Part shown: in pieces, positions 50,039-58,242 of the stretch
How the letters are laid out: each line of letters starts with the position of its first letter
Position numbering within the stretch: position 1 is the first letter of the stretch
NCBI RefSeq assembly: GCF_029893355.1
Contig: NZ_JARZAI010000035.1
Coordinates: 1-64,000, forward strand
Source: Kitasatospora sp. MAA4
GTDB lineage: Bacteria > Actinomycetota > Actinomycetes > Streptomycetales > Streptomycetaceae
Reading direction: 5' to 3'
Length of the DNA: 64,000 bases
Program-made: the position numbers and the translations under genes
The notes under the pieces: generated by a model
The model's database searches: none
The model's input: the letters and a program-made list of their open reading frames with translations, nothing else
Told to the model about the DNA's origin: nothing

Positions 50039-51703
50039 GTGGCCGGCGTGAAGCAAGGCGATTGGGTGGTCGCGGCAGCGGACCAGGTCATCGCCGAGGG
50101 CAAACGCCGTGGCCCTGACTCGCCCCTGGTCTGCGCGTCCGGCATCAGCCCGTCAGGGCCGATCCACTTGGGCAACCTGCGCGAGATCATGGTGCCGCAC
50201 TTCGTCGCCGACGAGATCCGGCGTCGCGGGCTGGAGTGCAAGCACGTCCTGTCCTGGGACGACTACGACCGGCTCCGCAAGGTCCCGGCCGGACTGCCCG
50301 CGTCGTTCGCCGAGCACATCGGGCGTCCGCTGACCTCGGTACCCGACCCATGCGGTGAACATTCGAGCTGGGCGGAGCACTTCAAGATCCCGTTCCGCGC
50401 CGCACTCGCGGAGCTCGGCGTAGAGGTCACCGAGATCAGCCAGACGCAGATGTACACCTCGGGCGCGTACCGCGAGCAGATTCTGCACGCGATGCGAAGC
50501 CGGGAAAAGATCGACGATGTCCTCGGCCGCTACCGCACCGCCAAGAAGGCGGAGGTGGCGGAAGCAGAGGAGGGCGACAGCGACGAGGAAAGCGCAGGCA
50601 GCAGCTACTACCCGTACAAGCCGTACTGCGCAGCCTGCGGGCGGGACACCACCACCGTCAGCTCCTTCGAAGAGACCACCACCGAGATCCGCTACAGCTG
50701 CCAGTGCGGGCACCAGGACGGATTTGCGCTCGGGCAGGCCGACGGCGGCAAGCTGGTGTGGAAGGTCGACTGGCCGATGCGCTGGGCGTACGAAGGCGTC
50801 ACCTTCGAGGCCGGCGGCGTCGACCACTCCTCCCCCGGTTCCAGCTTCACCGTCGGCTCGCAGCTCGTGCGGGAGATCTTCGACGGCCAGCCGCCCTCCT
50901 ACCTGGGCTACTCCTTCGTCGGCATCAGCGGCGCCGCCAAGATGAGCGGATCGGCCGGCGGAGCCCCCACTCCCGCCGATGCACTGCAGATCCTGGAGGC
51001 GCCGCTGCTGCGCTGGGTGTACGCGCGGCGCAAGCCGAACCAGGCGATCACCGTGGCCTTCGACCAGGAGGTCAACCGCCTGTACGACGAGTGGGATGCC
51101 GTCGGCCGCAGGGTCGCCGCCGGGCTTGCCGACGACTGGGAGCAGAGCGTACGCGCGCGCTCGGTGGGCTCCGCGACTCGCCCCCTGCCCGCCACCGTGC
51201 AGGTCCTACCCTTCCGAACGCTCGCCTCCGTGGTGGACATCACCACCGGCCATGACGAGCAGACGCTTCGCATCCTGCGGGACTTCACCGTGGACGAGCC
51301 GCTGGCGAGTCTGGATCAGGCCCGCCCGAGGCTCGACCGCGCGCAGGCCTGGGTGAACGGACACGTGCCCGCTGAGGAGCGCACCCAGGTACGGACCGAA
51401 CCGGACCGCGAGCGCCTGGACCGCCTGTCACCGACCGAGCGTGAGGCACTCAAGCTGCTGGTCGACGGGCTGGAGGAGCACTGGTCCCTGCCGGGGCTCA
51501 CGTCGCTCCTCTACGGGGTGCCGAAGCTGCAGGCCGGTCTGGCGTTGGACGCGCCCGCTTCGCCGGAGCTGAAGACGGCACAGCGTGCGCTGTTCTCGCT
51601 GCTGTACACGCTGCTCGTCGGTCGCGACACTGGTCCGCGGCTTCCGACGCTGCTGCTGGCGCTCGGCGCGGACCGCATCAGGAGGCTGCTGAGCTTCGCA
51701 TGA
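50039..51703 (+). CDS. lysS: Class I (archaeal-type) lysine--tRNA ligase
   Basis: A 554-residue class I lysyl-tRNA synthetase, structurally unrelated to the usual class II bacterial enzyme. The HIGH-type motif is HLGN in SGPIHLGNLRE, the KMSKS-type loop is KMSGS in GAAKMSGSAGG, and a zinc-knuckle-like insertion holds CAACGRD and CQCGH. GTG at 50039 is preceded by AGGAGG at 6 nt. Streptomycetes often carry this enzyme beside a class II LysRS. Whether it backs up, confers resistance or serves another purpose is not visible. A strong terminator follows. Confidence 0.93.
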   Translation: MAGVKQGDWVVAAADQVIAEGKRRGPDSPLVCASGISPSGPIHLGNLREIMVPHFVADEIRRRGLECKHVLSWDDYDRLRKVPAGLPASFAEHIGRPLTSVPDPCGEHSSWAEHFKIPFRAALAELGVEVTEISQTQMYTSGAYREQILHAMRSREKIDDVLGRYRTAKKAEVAEAEEGDSDEESAGSSYYPYKPYCAACGRDTTTVSSFEETTTEIRYSCQCGHQDGFALGQADGGKLVWKVDWPMRWAYEGVTFEAGGVDHSSPGSSFTVGSQLVREIFDGQPPSYLGYSFVGISGAAKMSGSAGGAPTPADALQILEAPLLRWVYARRKPNQAITVAFDQEVNRLYDEWDAVGRRVAAGLADDWEQSVRARSVGSATRPLPATVQVLPFRTLASVVDITTGHDEQTLRILRDFTVDEPLASLDQARPRLDRAQAWVNGHVPAEERTQVRTEPDRERLDRLSPTEREALKLLVDGLEEHWSLPGLTSLLYGVPKLQAGLALDAPASPELKTAQRALFSLLYTLLVGRDTGPRLPTLLLALGADRIRRLLSFA

Positions 51704-51748
51704 GCGAAGCGGGGCGGGGTCCAATTCACGGACCCCGCCCCGCTTCGC
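51704..51748 (+). terminator. 19-bp perfect hairpin terminator after lysS
   Basis: GCGAAGCGGGGCGGGGTCC pairs perfectly with its complement after the 7-nt loop AATTCAC. The stem begins inside the TGA of lysS, so it is directly at the gene end. Confidence 0.85.
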
Positions 51749-51874
51749 AGCTGGGACCACAGCAATGCGAGCCGCGCCTGCTCCGACCCTGCAGAAACGA
51801 TCTCCCGCGCCTTGGCTGCCACCTCACCCCCTGCCCGACACCATCTCGACGGCACGCTTCTCGGGAAGCAGAAA

Positions 51875-51901
51875 GACCCCGGCGCGCTCGGCGCCGGGGT
51901 C
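51875..51901 (-). terminator. Intrinsic terminator after glmS
   Basis: An 11-bp perfect stem (GACCCCGGCGC with GCGCCGGGGTC) around a 5-nt loop, followed on the minus strand by TTTCTGC, 21 bp after the glmS stop. Confidence 0.85.
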
Positions 51902-51921
51902 CATTCTCAACTGTGCTACTA

Positions 51922-53748
51922 CTACTCGACGGTGACGCTCTTGGCGAGGTTGCGGGGCTTGTCGACGTCGCGCTCCAGGGCCACGGCTGCGTGGTAGGAG
52001 AAGAGCTGGAGCGGGATGTTGAGGAGCAGCGGGTCGAGCTCGGGCTCGTTCTTGGGGACGACGATGCAGTGGTTGGCGAGCTTCGGGTCGTGGACGCGGT
52101 GGCCGACGGCCAGCACGCGGCCGGCGCGGGCGCGGATCTCGCCGAGGGTGGTGAGGTTCTTGTCGAGCAGTTCGTCGTCCGGAACCAGGGCCACGGTGGG
52201 GAGTTCGGGGCTGATCAGGGCCAGCGGGCCGTGCTTGAGCTCGCTGGCGGGGTAGGCCTCGGCGTGCACGTAGCTGATCTCCTTCAGCTTCTGCGCGCCC
52301 TCGCGGGCCACCGGGTAGCCGCGCACCCGGCCGATGAACATCATGCCCTGGCAGTTGGCGTACTCGGCGGCGAGTTCGGCGATCTGCTTCTCCTGCTCCA
52401 GGATCTCGCGGATCTGGTCGGGCAGCGCCTTGAGGCCGTCGACGATCCGGCGGCCGTCGGCGGGCGAGAGGTCGTGGATGCGTCCGAAGTGCAGGGCGAG
52501 CAGGGCGAAAGCGACCACGGTGGAGGTGAAGGCCTTGGTGGAGGCGACCGAGATCTCCGGCCCGGCGTGCAGGTAGATCCCGCCGTCGCAGGCACGCGCG
52601 ATGGCGCTGCCGACGGTGTTGACCACGCCGAGCACCCGGCCGCCCTTGCGCTTGACCTCCTGCACGGCGGCCAGCGTGTCGTAGGTCTCGCCGGACTGGC
52701 TGACCGCGACGTAGAGGGTGTCCGCCTCGATCACCGGGTTGCGGTAGCGGAACTCGGAGGCCGGCTCGCTGTCGGCGGGGATCCGGGCCAGCTCCTCGAT
52801 CAGCTGCGCGCCCATTTGGCCCGCGTAGTAGGCCGATCCGCATCCGATGATCTTCACGCGGCGGATGTCGCGCAGCTCGCGGGCGTCCAGGTTGAGGCCG
52901 CCCAGGTGCGCGGTGGCGAAGCGCTCGTCCAGTCGGCCGCTGAGGGTGCGCTCCACGGCGGCGGGCTGCTCGTGGATCTCCTTGCCGAGGAAGTGCGAGT
53001 GGCCGGCGGTGTCGTAGGAGTCGATCTCCCAGTCCACGATGGAGGGCTGACGGGTCGTCGGGCGGGCGTCCTCGGTGAAGGTGCGGAAGCCGTCGGCCCG
53101 GACGGTGGCCAGCTCGCCGTCCTCCAGGTGGACCACCTGGCGGGTGTAGCGGACCAGCGCGGCGACGTCGGAGGCGACGAACATCTCCTTCTCGCCGATC
53201 CCCAGCACGATCGGGCTGCCGTTGCGGGCGACCACGATCCGGTCGGGCTGCTCGGCGTCCAGGACGGCGATGCCGTAGGTGCCGACCACCAGCTTGAGGG
53301 CGGAGCGGACGGCCTCCTCCAGGTCGGTGCCCTCGGCGGCGTGGGCCGCGATCAGGTGGACCAGCACCTCGGTGTCGGTCTCCGAGGCGAAGACCGCGCC
53401 CTCGGCGGTGAGCCGCTCGCGCAGCTGGTCGGCGTTCTCGATGATGCCGTTGTGCACGACCGCGAAGCGCTCGGCGTTGTCCAGGTGCGGGTGGGCGTTG
53501 GCGTCGCTGGGCTCGCCGTGGGTGGCCCAGCGGGTGTGCCCGATGCCGGTGGTGCCCTTGAAGCGGGCGGGCACGGCGGCGGCCAGGTCGGCGACGCGGC
53601 CCTTGGTCTTGCGGACCTTGAGGCCGGCGGCCTTGCCGGTGACGGCCACGCCGGCGGAGTCGTAGCCGCGGTACTCCAGCCGTTGCAGGCCCTCCAGCAG
53701 GAACGGGGTGGCGTCCTTGGGACCGATGTAGGCGACGATTCCGCACAT
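51922..53748 (-). CDS. glmS: Glutamine--fructose-6-phosphate aminotransferase (isomerizing)
   Basis: A 608-residue enzyme that makes glucosamine-6-phosphate for the cell-wall precursor UDP-GlcNAc. The N-terminal glutaminase domain starts MCGIVAYIG, with the nucleophile Cys2, and contains HTRWATHGEPSDANAHPH. Two SIS domains follow, with IIGCGSAYYAGQMGAQL, AVSQSGETYDTLAAVQ and the C-terminal DVDKPRNLAKSVTVE typical of GlmS. Length is standard. A small conserved gene lies just upstream on the same strand. No glmS riboswitch was recognised, as expected for an actinomycete. Confidence 0.95.
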   Translation of the reverse strand: MCGIVAYIGPKDATPFLLEGLQRLEYRGYDSAGVAVTGKAAGLKVRKTKGRVADLAAAVPARFKGTTGIGHTRWATHGEPSDANAHPHLDNAERFAVVHNGIIENADQLRERLTAEGAVFASETDTEVLVHLIAAHAAEGTDLEEAVRSALKLVVGTYGIAVLDAEQPDRIVVARNGSPIVLGIGEKEMFVASDVAALVRYTRQVVHLEDGELATVRADGFRTFTEDARPTTRQPSIVDWEIDSYDTAGHSHFLGKEIHEQPAAVERTLSGRLDERFATAHLGGLNLDARELRDIRRVKIIGCGSAYYAGQMGAQLIEELARIPADSEPASEFRYRNPVIEADTLYVAVSQSGETYDTLAAVQEVKRKGGRVLGVVNTVGSAIARACDGGIYLHAGPEISVASTKAFTSTVVAFALLALHFGRIHDLSPADGRRIVDGLKALPDQIREILEQEKQIAELAAEYANCQGMMFIGRVRGYPVAREGAQKLKEISYVHAEAYPASELKHGPLALISPELPTVALVPDDELLDKNLTTLGEIRARAGRVLAVGHRVHDPKLANHCIVVPKNEPELDPLLLNIPLQLFSYHAAVALERDVDKPRNLAKSVTVE

Positions 53749-53788
53749 ACTGGGCAGGCTCCTGAGGGTCGGTGGGTCAGTGCATGGG

Positions 53789-54067
53789 TCAGCTGTAGAC
53801 GATGCGGCGCAGCTGCCGCAGGGACAGCTCGGGCGCCGCGACCCGGCGGGTCGGCAGCTCCTGCGCGATCCGGGTGAAGATCTGCTCGTTGGTCAGGCCG
53901 CGCGCCTGGAGTTCGGCGTGTCGGCGCTGGACGTACTCGGTGGCGGTCTCGGAGAAGTAGGCCAGCACCTCGGCGACCACCCGGGCCGCCTCGCCCGGAC
54001 CGAGCGCGCTGGTGCGGGTCAGGTGGGCGAGCAGATCCCCGTGCGGGGGCGGCGGTGAGGTGGGCAC
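53789..54067 (-). CDS. Small conserved protein upstream of glmS (hypothetical)
   Basis: A 92-residue helical protein: RVVAEVLAYFSETATEYVQ, then RRHAELQARGLTNEQIFTRI, and a basic C terminus LRQLRRIVYS. Composition and third-position GC look like a true gene. It lies 40 bp upstream of glmS on the same strand and may be co-transcribed. I do not recognise a named domain. Confidence 0.68.
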   Translation of the reverse strand: MPTSPPPPHGDLLAHLTRTSALGPGEAARVVAEVLAYFSETATEYVQRRHAELQARGLTNEQIFTRIAQELPTRRVAAPELSLRQLRRIVYS

Positions 54068-54103
54068 GGAGAGAGAGCCTAGGTCGATCTACGGGGAAAA
54101 CAA

Positions 54104-54133
54104 AGAATCCTGCCCGGAATCGGGCAGGATTCT
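54104..54133 (-). terminator. Intrinsic terminator after the DUF6114 gene
   Basis: A 13-bp perfect stem (AGAATCCTGCCCG with CGGGCAGGATTCT) and a 4-nt loop, followed on the minus strand by TTGTTTTCC, a good U-rich tail. Confidence 0.88.
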
Positions 54134-54137
54134 CCGT

Positions 54138-54620
54138 CTAATGCCGTAACCCGCCATACGCCGGGGTGGCCGACCGGTCCCGGCGGCGGCGCAGCAGCCC
54201 GCGCCGGGCGGGCCGGTCGGGCTGGTCGGGCAGCCAGCCGAAGCTGAGGCTGCTGCCGATCAGGCCGAGCAGCAGGCCCAGCAGGAAACCCCCGAGGTTG
54301 GAAGTGATCCAGGTGCCCAGGGTGAGCAGCACGGCGAGGATCGAGTAGAAGAGCCGCTGGGCCGGGTTGAAGAGGATCAGCAGGCCGCAGAGCACCAGGA
54401 CCGTGGGGACCAGGTACCCGGCCAGGCCCATCATGCCGATCCGCAGCACGACCGGCAGCGGGGCCCGCTCGGTGAAGAGGATCTCGGCGCCGGCCAGGGT
54501 GACCAGCAGGCCGCCCCAGAACGGCCGCCGCCCGCGCCAGGCGGCGAAGGCCCCGGCCCCGGTGAGGGTGGGCGGAGGGGACGAAGGCTCCGGCGGCAGG
54601 TCGGGGGCGGCGTCCGTCAT
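54138..54620 (-). CDS. DUF6114 integral membrane protein
   Basis: A 160-residue membrane protein with about four hydrophobic segments: GGLLVTLAGAEILF, IGMMGLAGYLVPTVLVLCG, LLILFNPAQRLFYSILAVLL and NLGGFLLGLLLGLIGSSLSF, then a basic cytoplasmic tail. The RRPFWGGLLVTLAG start and FNPAQRLFYSIL motif are characteristic of DUF6114, which is nearly always next to a DUF6230 gene in Streptomyces, as here (2-bp spacing). Function unknown; the pair suggests an export or surface-associated complex. Confidence 0.85.
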   Translation of the reverse strand: MTDAAPDLPPEPSSPPPTLTGAGAFAAWRGRRPFWGGLLVTLAGAEILFTERAPLPVVLRIGMMGLAGYLVPTVLVLCGLLILFNPAQRLFYSILAVLLTLGTWITSNLGGFLLGLLLGLIGSSLSFGWLPDQPDRPARRGLLRRRRDRSATPAYGGLRH

Positions 54621-54622
54621 CC

Positions 54623-55249
54623 TCAGCAGCCCGAGTTGTCGAAGCTCAGGTGGAGCCCGGGCAGCTTGAACGACGCGGCCGTGGTCGCGTAGTTGTCCTG
54701 CCGCAGGTTCTTGATGTCGACGGTGTCCGCCTGCTGCCCGAAGACGCCGGCCGGCCCGGCCACGCCGGCCTCGGTGAAGGTACTGGCGTCCCCGCCGATC
54801 TGGATGTTCGAGAAGGACGCATCACCGGAGAGCAGGTCGGAGTCGGTGGTCAGATTGGTCGCGGTCACCGGGGTGGTCGCCGTGCCGGCCCGGATCACCA
54901 GGTTGGTGCCGCCCAGGTTGACGCTCTGGCAGAGGTTGGTGAGCGAGGCGCTCTTGATCGCGGAGACCGCCACGATCACCTGGCCGCCGGTGCTGCCGGC
55001 GTTCGGGCTGTTGTCGATCATGTTGTCCAGCCCGCCGAACTGCTCGAACCCGGAGCCGTTCAACTCGTCCGCGGTGACCGTGAAGGCCATCCCGGAGATG
55101 GCGAACTGGGAGGCGAGCACGCCCTGGGCGGAGAGTCCCATCAGGACGCCGCCGGCCACGCAGGCCGGGATCGCCATCAGCGCGGCGCGGCGCAGTCGGA
55201 CCCGGCCGCGCGGGGCCGGAGGTGTGGGCACGTTCTCGGAGGTGGCCAT
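54623..55249 (-). CDS. DUF6230 secreted/membrane-attached protein
   Basis: A 208-residue protein with a basic N terminus and one hydrophobic segment (ALMAIPACVAGGVLMGLSAQGVL), a signal or anchor. The exterior domain FAISGMAFTVTADELNGSGFEQFG continues through IKNLRQDNYATTAASFKLPG and has a terminal Cys. This is the DUF6230 pattern. It is co-transcribed with the DUF6114 gene. A Crp-type site 104 bp upstream may regulate it. Function unknown. Confidence 0.85.
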   Translation of the reverse strand: MATSENVPTPPAPRGRVRLRRAALMAIPACVAGGVLMGLSAQGVLASQFAISGMAFTVTADELNGSGFEQFGGLDNMIDNSPNAGSTGGQVIVAVSAIKSASLTNLCQSVNLGGTNLVIRAGTATTPVTATNLTTDSDLLSGDASFSNIQIGGDASTFTEAGVAGPAGVFGQQADTVDIKNLRQDNYATTAASFKLPGLHLSFDNSGC

Positions 55250-55352
55250 GCATGCTCCCGGGATTGACGAGGACCTGTGGTCGCCGACACGTTGCCCTGG
55301 CGCGGACAGCGCCCACGGATGTCGTCAATCACAGTCCCTGGCAGAGGAGTTG

Positions 55353-55366
55353 GTGATCCAGATCAC
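55353..55366. promoter_or_regulatory. Crp/FNR-type binding site
   Basis: GTGATCCAGATCAC is a perfect GTGA-N6-TCAC dyad of the kind bound by Crp proteins, about 104 bp upstream of the DUF6230 start and just after the TetR stop. It fits the known Streptomyces Crp preference, but single sites of this form also arise by chance. Confidence 0.45.
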
Positions 55367-55388
55367 ATCCATGGCAGCTGACTGGAAG

Positions 55389-56309
55389 TTACCTCGCAGT
55401 AGACGGAGGGTCAAGGGGCACGCGCGGGCCCGGCCTGCGCTGCGGCGGAACCGCCCGGCGCGGTACGGGTCGCGCGGCCGCGCCCGCCGCACCCGCCGAT
55501 GCGTCCAGCGTGCAGGCCAGCACGGGTCTGGACCACGGCGCCCCGGTGGCGTCGGCCAGCTCCAGCCGTCGCACCGCCTCGGCCGGGCCGAGGAAGGGCG
55601 ACAGCGCGAAGAGCGCCAACGTCGGGAGCAGATCCGGGAGTTCCTCGTGCCGATCGGTGGCGATGCACCGGTAGATGGTCGAGTAGATCCCGCCCACCAC
55701 GGTGTCCGTCAGCAGCTCGGCGCTGACTCCCGCCGGAGGCGCAGGGCAGTCCGCGAAGAGCCGGCGGAACCGGCTCAGCAGCCGTTCGCGCACCTGCCGC
55801 CCGGCCGGCCCCAGCGCGTCCACCTCGACCACGGCCATGGTGGCGAAGGCGGGCACCTCGGCGAGGATGTCGAGCAGCGCGTGCAGGGCCGCCCGGACGC
55901 CGGCGCACCAGTCGCCCTGGGCCGCGAAGGCCTCCTCCATCCGCCGGATCACCACCGCCGTGCCGTGCCGGTGGGCGGCCAGGAACGCCTCCTCCTTGCC
56001 GCTGAACTGCTCGTAGAACACCGGCCTGGTCACACCCGCCGCCCGGCAGATGTCGCTGACCCGCGCACCGCCGTAGCCGCTGCGCGCGACGGTGTGCACC
56101 ACGCCGTCCAGCAGCCGGTCGCGCTGGGTGGCCGCCACCACCTCCGGAGGCAGCCGGCTGGGGCCGCGGCGGATCGACCGGGACGGGTCCCGGCCGTTGC
56201 GGGTGCCCGGCAGCAGGACGTCGGCGGGGGCTGCACCGAACTCAAGATTTATCTTCAACTTCCGCTCCACCCATTGACGCTGACGCTGAATCAGGTTTAG
56301 AACCTTCAC
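55389..56309 (-). CDS. TetR-family regulator with long N-terminal extension
   Basis: A 306-residue TetR-family protein. The HTH lies at about residues 62-112 (RDRLLDGVVHTVARSGYGGA, then VSDICRAAGVTRPVFYEQFSGKEEAF). It is preceded by a roughly 60-residue basic extension and followed by a helical ligand domain and a Pro/Arg-rich tail. It sits between the DUF6230/DUF6114 pair and two secreted-protein genes, so it may regulate both. The start at 56309 is the first ATG; later starts near 56160 would give a more usual length. Confidence 0.8.
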   Translation of the reverse strand: MKVLNLIQRQRQWVERKLKINLEFGAAPADVLLPGTRNGRDPSRSIRRGPSRLPPEVVAATQRDRLLDGVVHTVARSGYGGARVSDICRAAGVTRPVFYEQFSGKEEAFLAAHRHGTAVVIRRMEEAFAAQGDWCAGVRAALHALLDILAEVPAFATMAVVEVDALGPAGRQVRERLLSRFRRLFADCPAPPAGVSAELLTDTVVGGIYSTIYRCIATDRHEELPDLLPTLALFALSPFLGPAEAVRRLELADATGAPWSRPVLACTLDASAGAAGAAARPVPRRAVPPQRRPGPRVPLDPPSTAR

Positions 56310-56574
56310 AGGTTTTCAATATTTTCGGCCCTGTTGCCACACGTGACAGCGCCGCTCCGCAGCCCGCCAAGCGGGCCCCGGGGGTGGGGACGCCGAGTCC
56401 CCAGTATGGCGAAGGCCGGGCGCGCTGGCAGCCGTCCGGACCCGTCGGACAGTTCCGCGTACCGCTCGTGGCGCCGAGCGAACGCACGGTCCGCTCCCAC
56501 CCCCGGCCCACCCGCCCCGCAGTCGGCTGTGTTACTCACTCACGTCCACCCCCGTGCCGCGAGGAGTACCCGTC

Positions 56575-57492
56575 ATGACGCGAACCCTGCTCTCCCTCAA
56601 GCGACTTGCGCCACTCGCTGCCGCCGCAGCCATGCTGCTGGCGGCGGCCGGACCGGCCGGCGCAGCCACCGCTCCCGGCGGCCCGTACGCCGGGATGGGC
56701 GGCTGCCCGCTCAACTCGGCCCAACTACAGGACCCGAGCGACCTCCAGGTCGGCTGCGTGGTCTCGGTGACCCACACCGGCAGCTTCACCATCGGCACCA
56801 CCACCGTTCCGCTCACCTCCGCGATCACGCTGCAGTTCGGCGTCTACTGGGACAAGTCCGCCCCTGTGGTGAACTTTCCCGACGGCAGCAGCGCCAACCA
56901 GTACGCCACGGTCGCACCGACCGGCACGTCACTGCTGAACGCCAAGCCCGCGCAGATCACCATTCCCGGCATCATCAACTTCCTGCCCGGCGTGACGAGT
57001 GTCTTCGCCCAGGTCGAGCAGGCCGGTCCGGTCACCGCGTTCACCCCGCTGGCGGCCGGCGAGTCCTATCCGGTCTTCAAACTCCCGGTCAAACTCCACC
57101 TGTTCAACGCCTTCTTCGGGCCGCAGTGCTACATCGGCTCCAACAGCTCCCCGATCGTGCTGAGTCCGACCACCGGCACCACGGCGCCGCCCGCGCCAGG
57201 CGTGCCGATGAGCGGCGACCCGGGGACGATCGGGGTCGCCGCCGACCCGAACGGCCATGACGCGGTGATCGCCTCGTTCGCCGGTGCGCGGCTGGTGGAC
57301 AACACGTTCAGCGTGCCGGGCGCCTCGGGCTGCGGCCTGGGCGGCATCCTCGACCCGATCATCGACCTGGTGATGGGCATCCCGGCCGGCGCCGGCACCG
57401 GCTCGGTGACCTTCGACCAGACCGACACCTCGCTCGCGCTGGACGGCAGCCTCGCCGACCTCACCGCCGCGCTCAACGCCTCGCACAGCTGA
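56575..57492 (+). CDS. Secreted protein (hypothetical)
   Basis: A 305-residue exported protein. The signal peptide is RLAPLAAAAAMLLAAAGPAGA, with cleavage after AGAA. The mature part is beta-rich, with CPLNSAQLQDPSDLQVGCVV and SFTIGTTTVPLTSAITLQFG, low in charge, and has Cys residues likely forming disulfides. GAGGAG precedes the ATG. It lies 49 bp before a second secreted protein on the same strand. I do not recognise a family; neighbours suggest a surface or lipid-related role shared with DUF6230/DUF6114. Confidence 0.7.
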   Translation: MTRTLLSLKRLAPLAAAAAMLLAAAGPAGAATAPGGPYAGMGGCPLNSAQLQDPSDLQVGCVVSVTHTGSFTIGTTTVPLTSAITLQFGVYWDKSAPVVNFPDGSSANQYATVAPTGTSLLNAKPAQITIPGIINFLPGVTSVFAQVEQAGPVTAFTPLAAGESYPVFKLPVKLHLFNAFFGPQCYIGSNSSPIVLSPTTGTTAPPAPGVPMSGDPGTIGVAADPNGHDAVIASFAGARLVDNTFSVPGASGCGLGGILDPIIDLVMGIPAGAGTGSVTFDQTDTSLALDGSLADLTAALNASHS

Positions 57493-57541
57493 GGCGCCCT
57501 CCTACCCCCGCACCCCACCCAGCGGAAAGAAGAGATCCCTG

Positions 57542-58216
57542 ATGCGCAACCGCCTCTACCTCGGCGCGGCCCTGGCCGCCGCGGCCCTCGCCGTCCTGCC
57601 CGCGCTGCCCGCCTCCGCCACGACCTCCAGCGTGCTGACGTACGGCTCCGCCGGCGGCACCGCCGTCGCCACCGGCGACGTGCTGACCGCCTCGCTCTCC
57701 GGCTCCTCCCTCGCCACCTTCTACTCCACCGCGGCCGGCGGCGTCGGCGTCCAGTGCGCCAGCTCCGGTTTCAGTTCGACCGTCAGCTCGAACCCGTCGG
57801 CGCCCGGCACGGCGGTCGAGGCGCTCACCGCGCAGACCTTCGGCTCCTGTGTCCCGGTCGGCATCCCGGGCGTCACCAAGGTGCTCAGCGTGACCGTCAA
57901 CAACCTCGGCTACGTCAACAGCGTCAGTGACGCGGCCGGCAACCCGGTCACGCTGAGCGCCGGCACGGCGGGCCCGATCCAGACCACCATCGTGCTGCGG
58001 TCGCTGCTCGGCAACATCACCTGTACCTACCAGGCCAACCCGGTCAGCCTGGCCGGGACCACCGACAACACCGCGAACACCATCGCCTTCGCCAACCAGT
58101 CGTTCTCCCGCAGCAGCGGCCCGGGCACCTGCTTCCCGGCCGGCTACTTCACCGCGACCTACGGTCCGGTGCTCGACACCAGCCAGGCCGGCAGCCCGGC
58201 GGTGTGGGTGAACTGA
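57542..58216 (+). CDS. Secreted protein, Tat/Sec-type small domain (hypothetical)
   Basis: A 224-residue exported protein. The signal is RLYLGAALAAAALAVLPALPASA. The mature domain has Ser/Thr/Gly-rich beta strands and four Cys (GVQCASSG, FGSCVPVG, NITCTYQA, PGTCFPAG) that may form two disulfides. It follows the previous secreted gene on the same strand and resembles uncharacterised Streptomyces secreted proteins. The function is not known. Confidence 0.7.
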   Translation: MRNRLYLGAALAAAALAVLPALPASATTSSVLTYGSAGGTAVATGDVLTASLSGSSLATFYSTAAGGVGVQCASSGFSSTVSSNPSAPGTAVEALTAQTFGSCVPVGIPGVTKVLSVTVNNLGYVNSVSDAAGNPVTLSAGTAGPIQTTIVLRSLLGNITCTYQANPVSLAGTTDNTANTIAFANQSFSRSSGPGTCFPAGYFTATYGPVLDTSQAGSPAVWVN

Positions 58217-58242
58217 CCACCGACCGAAGAGGAGGGCGGCCG

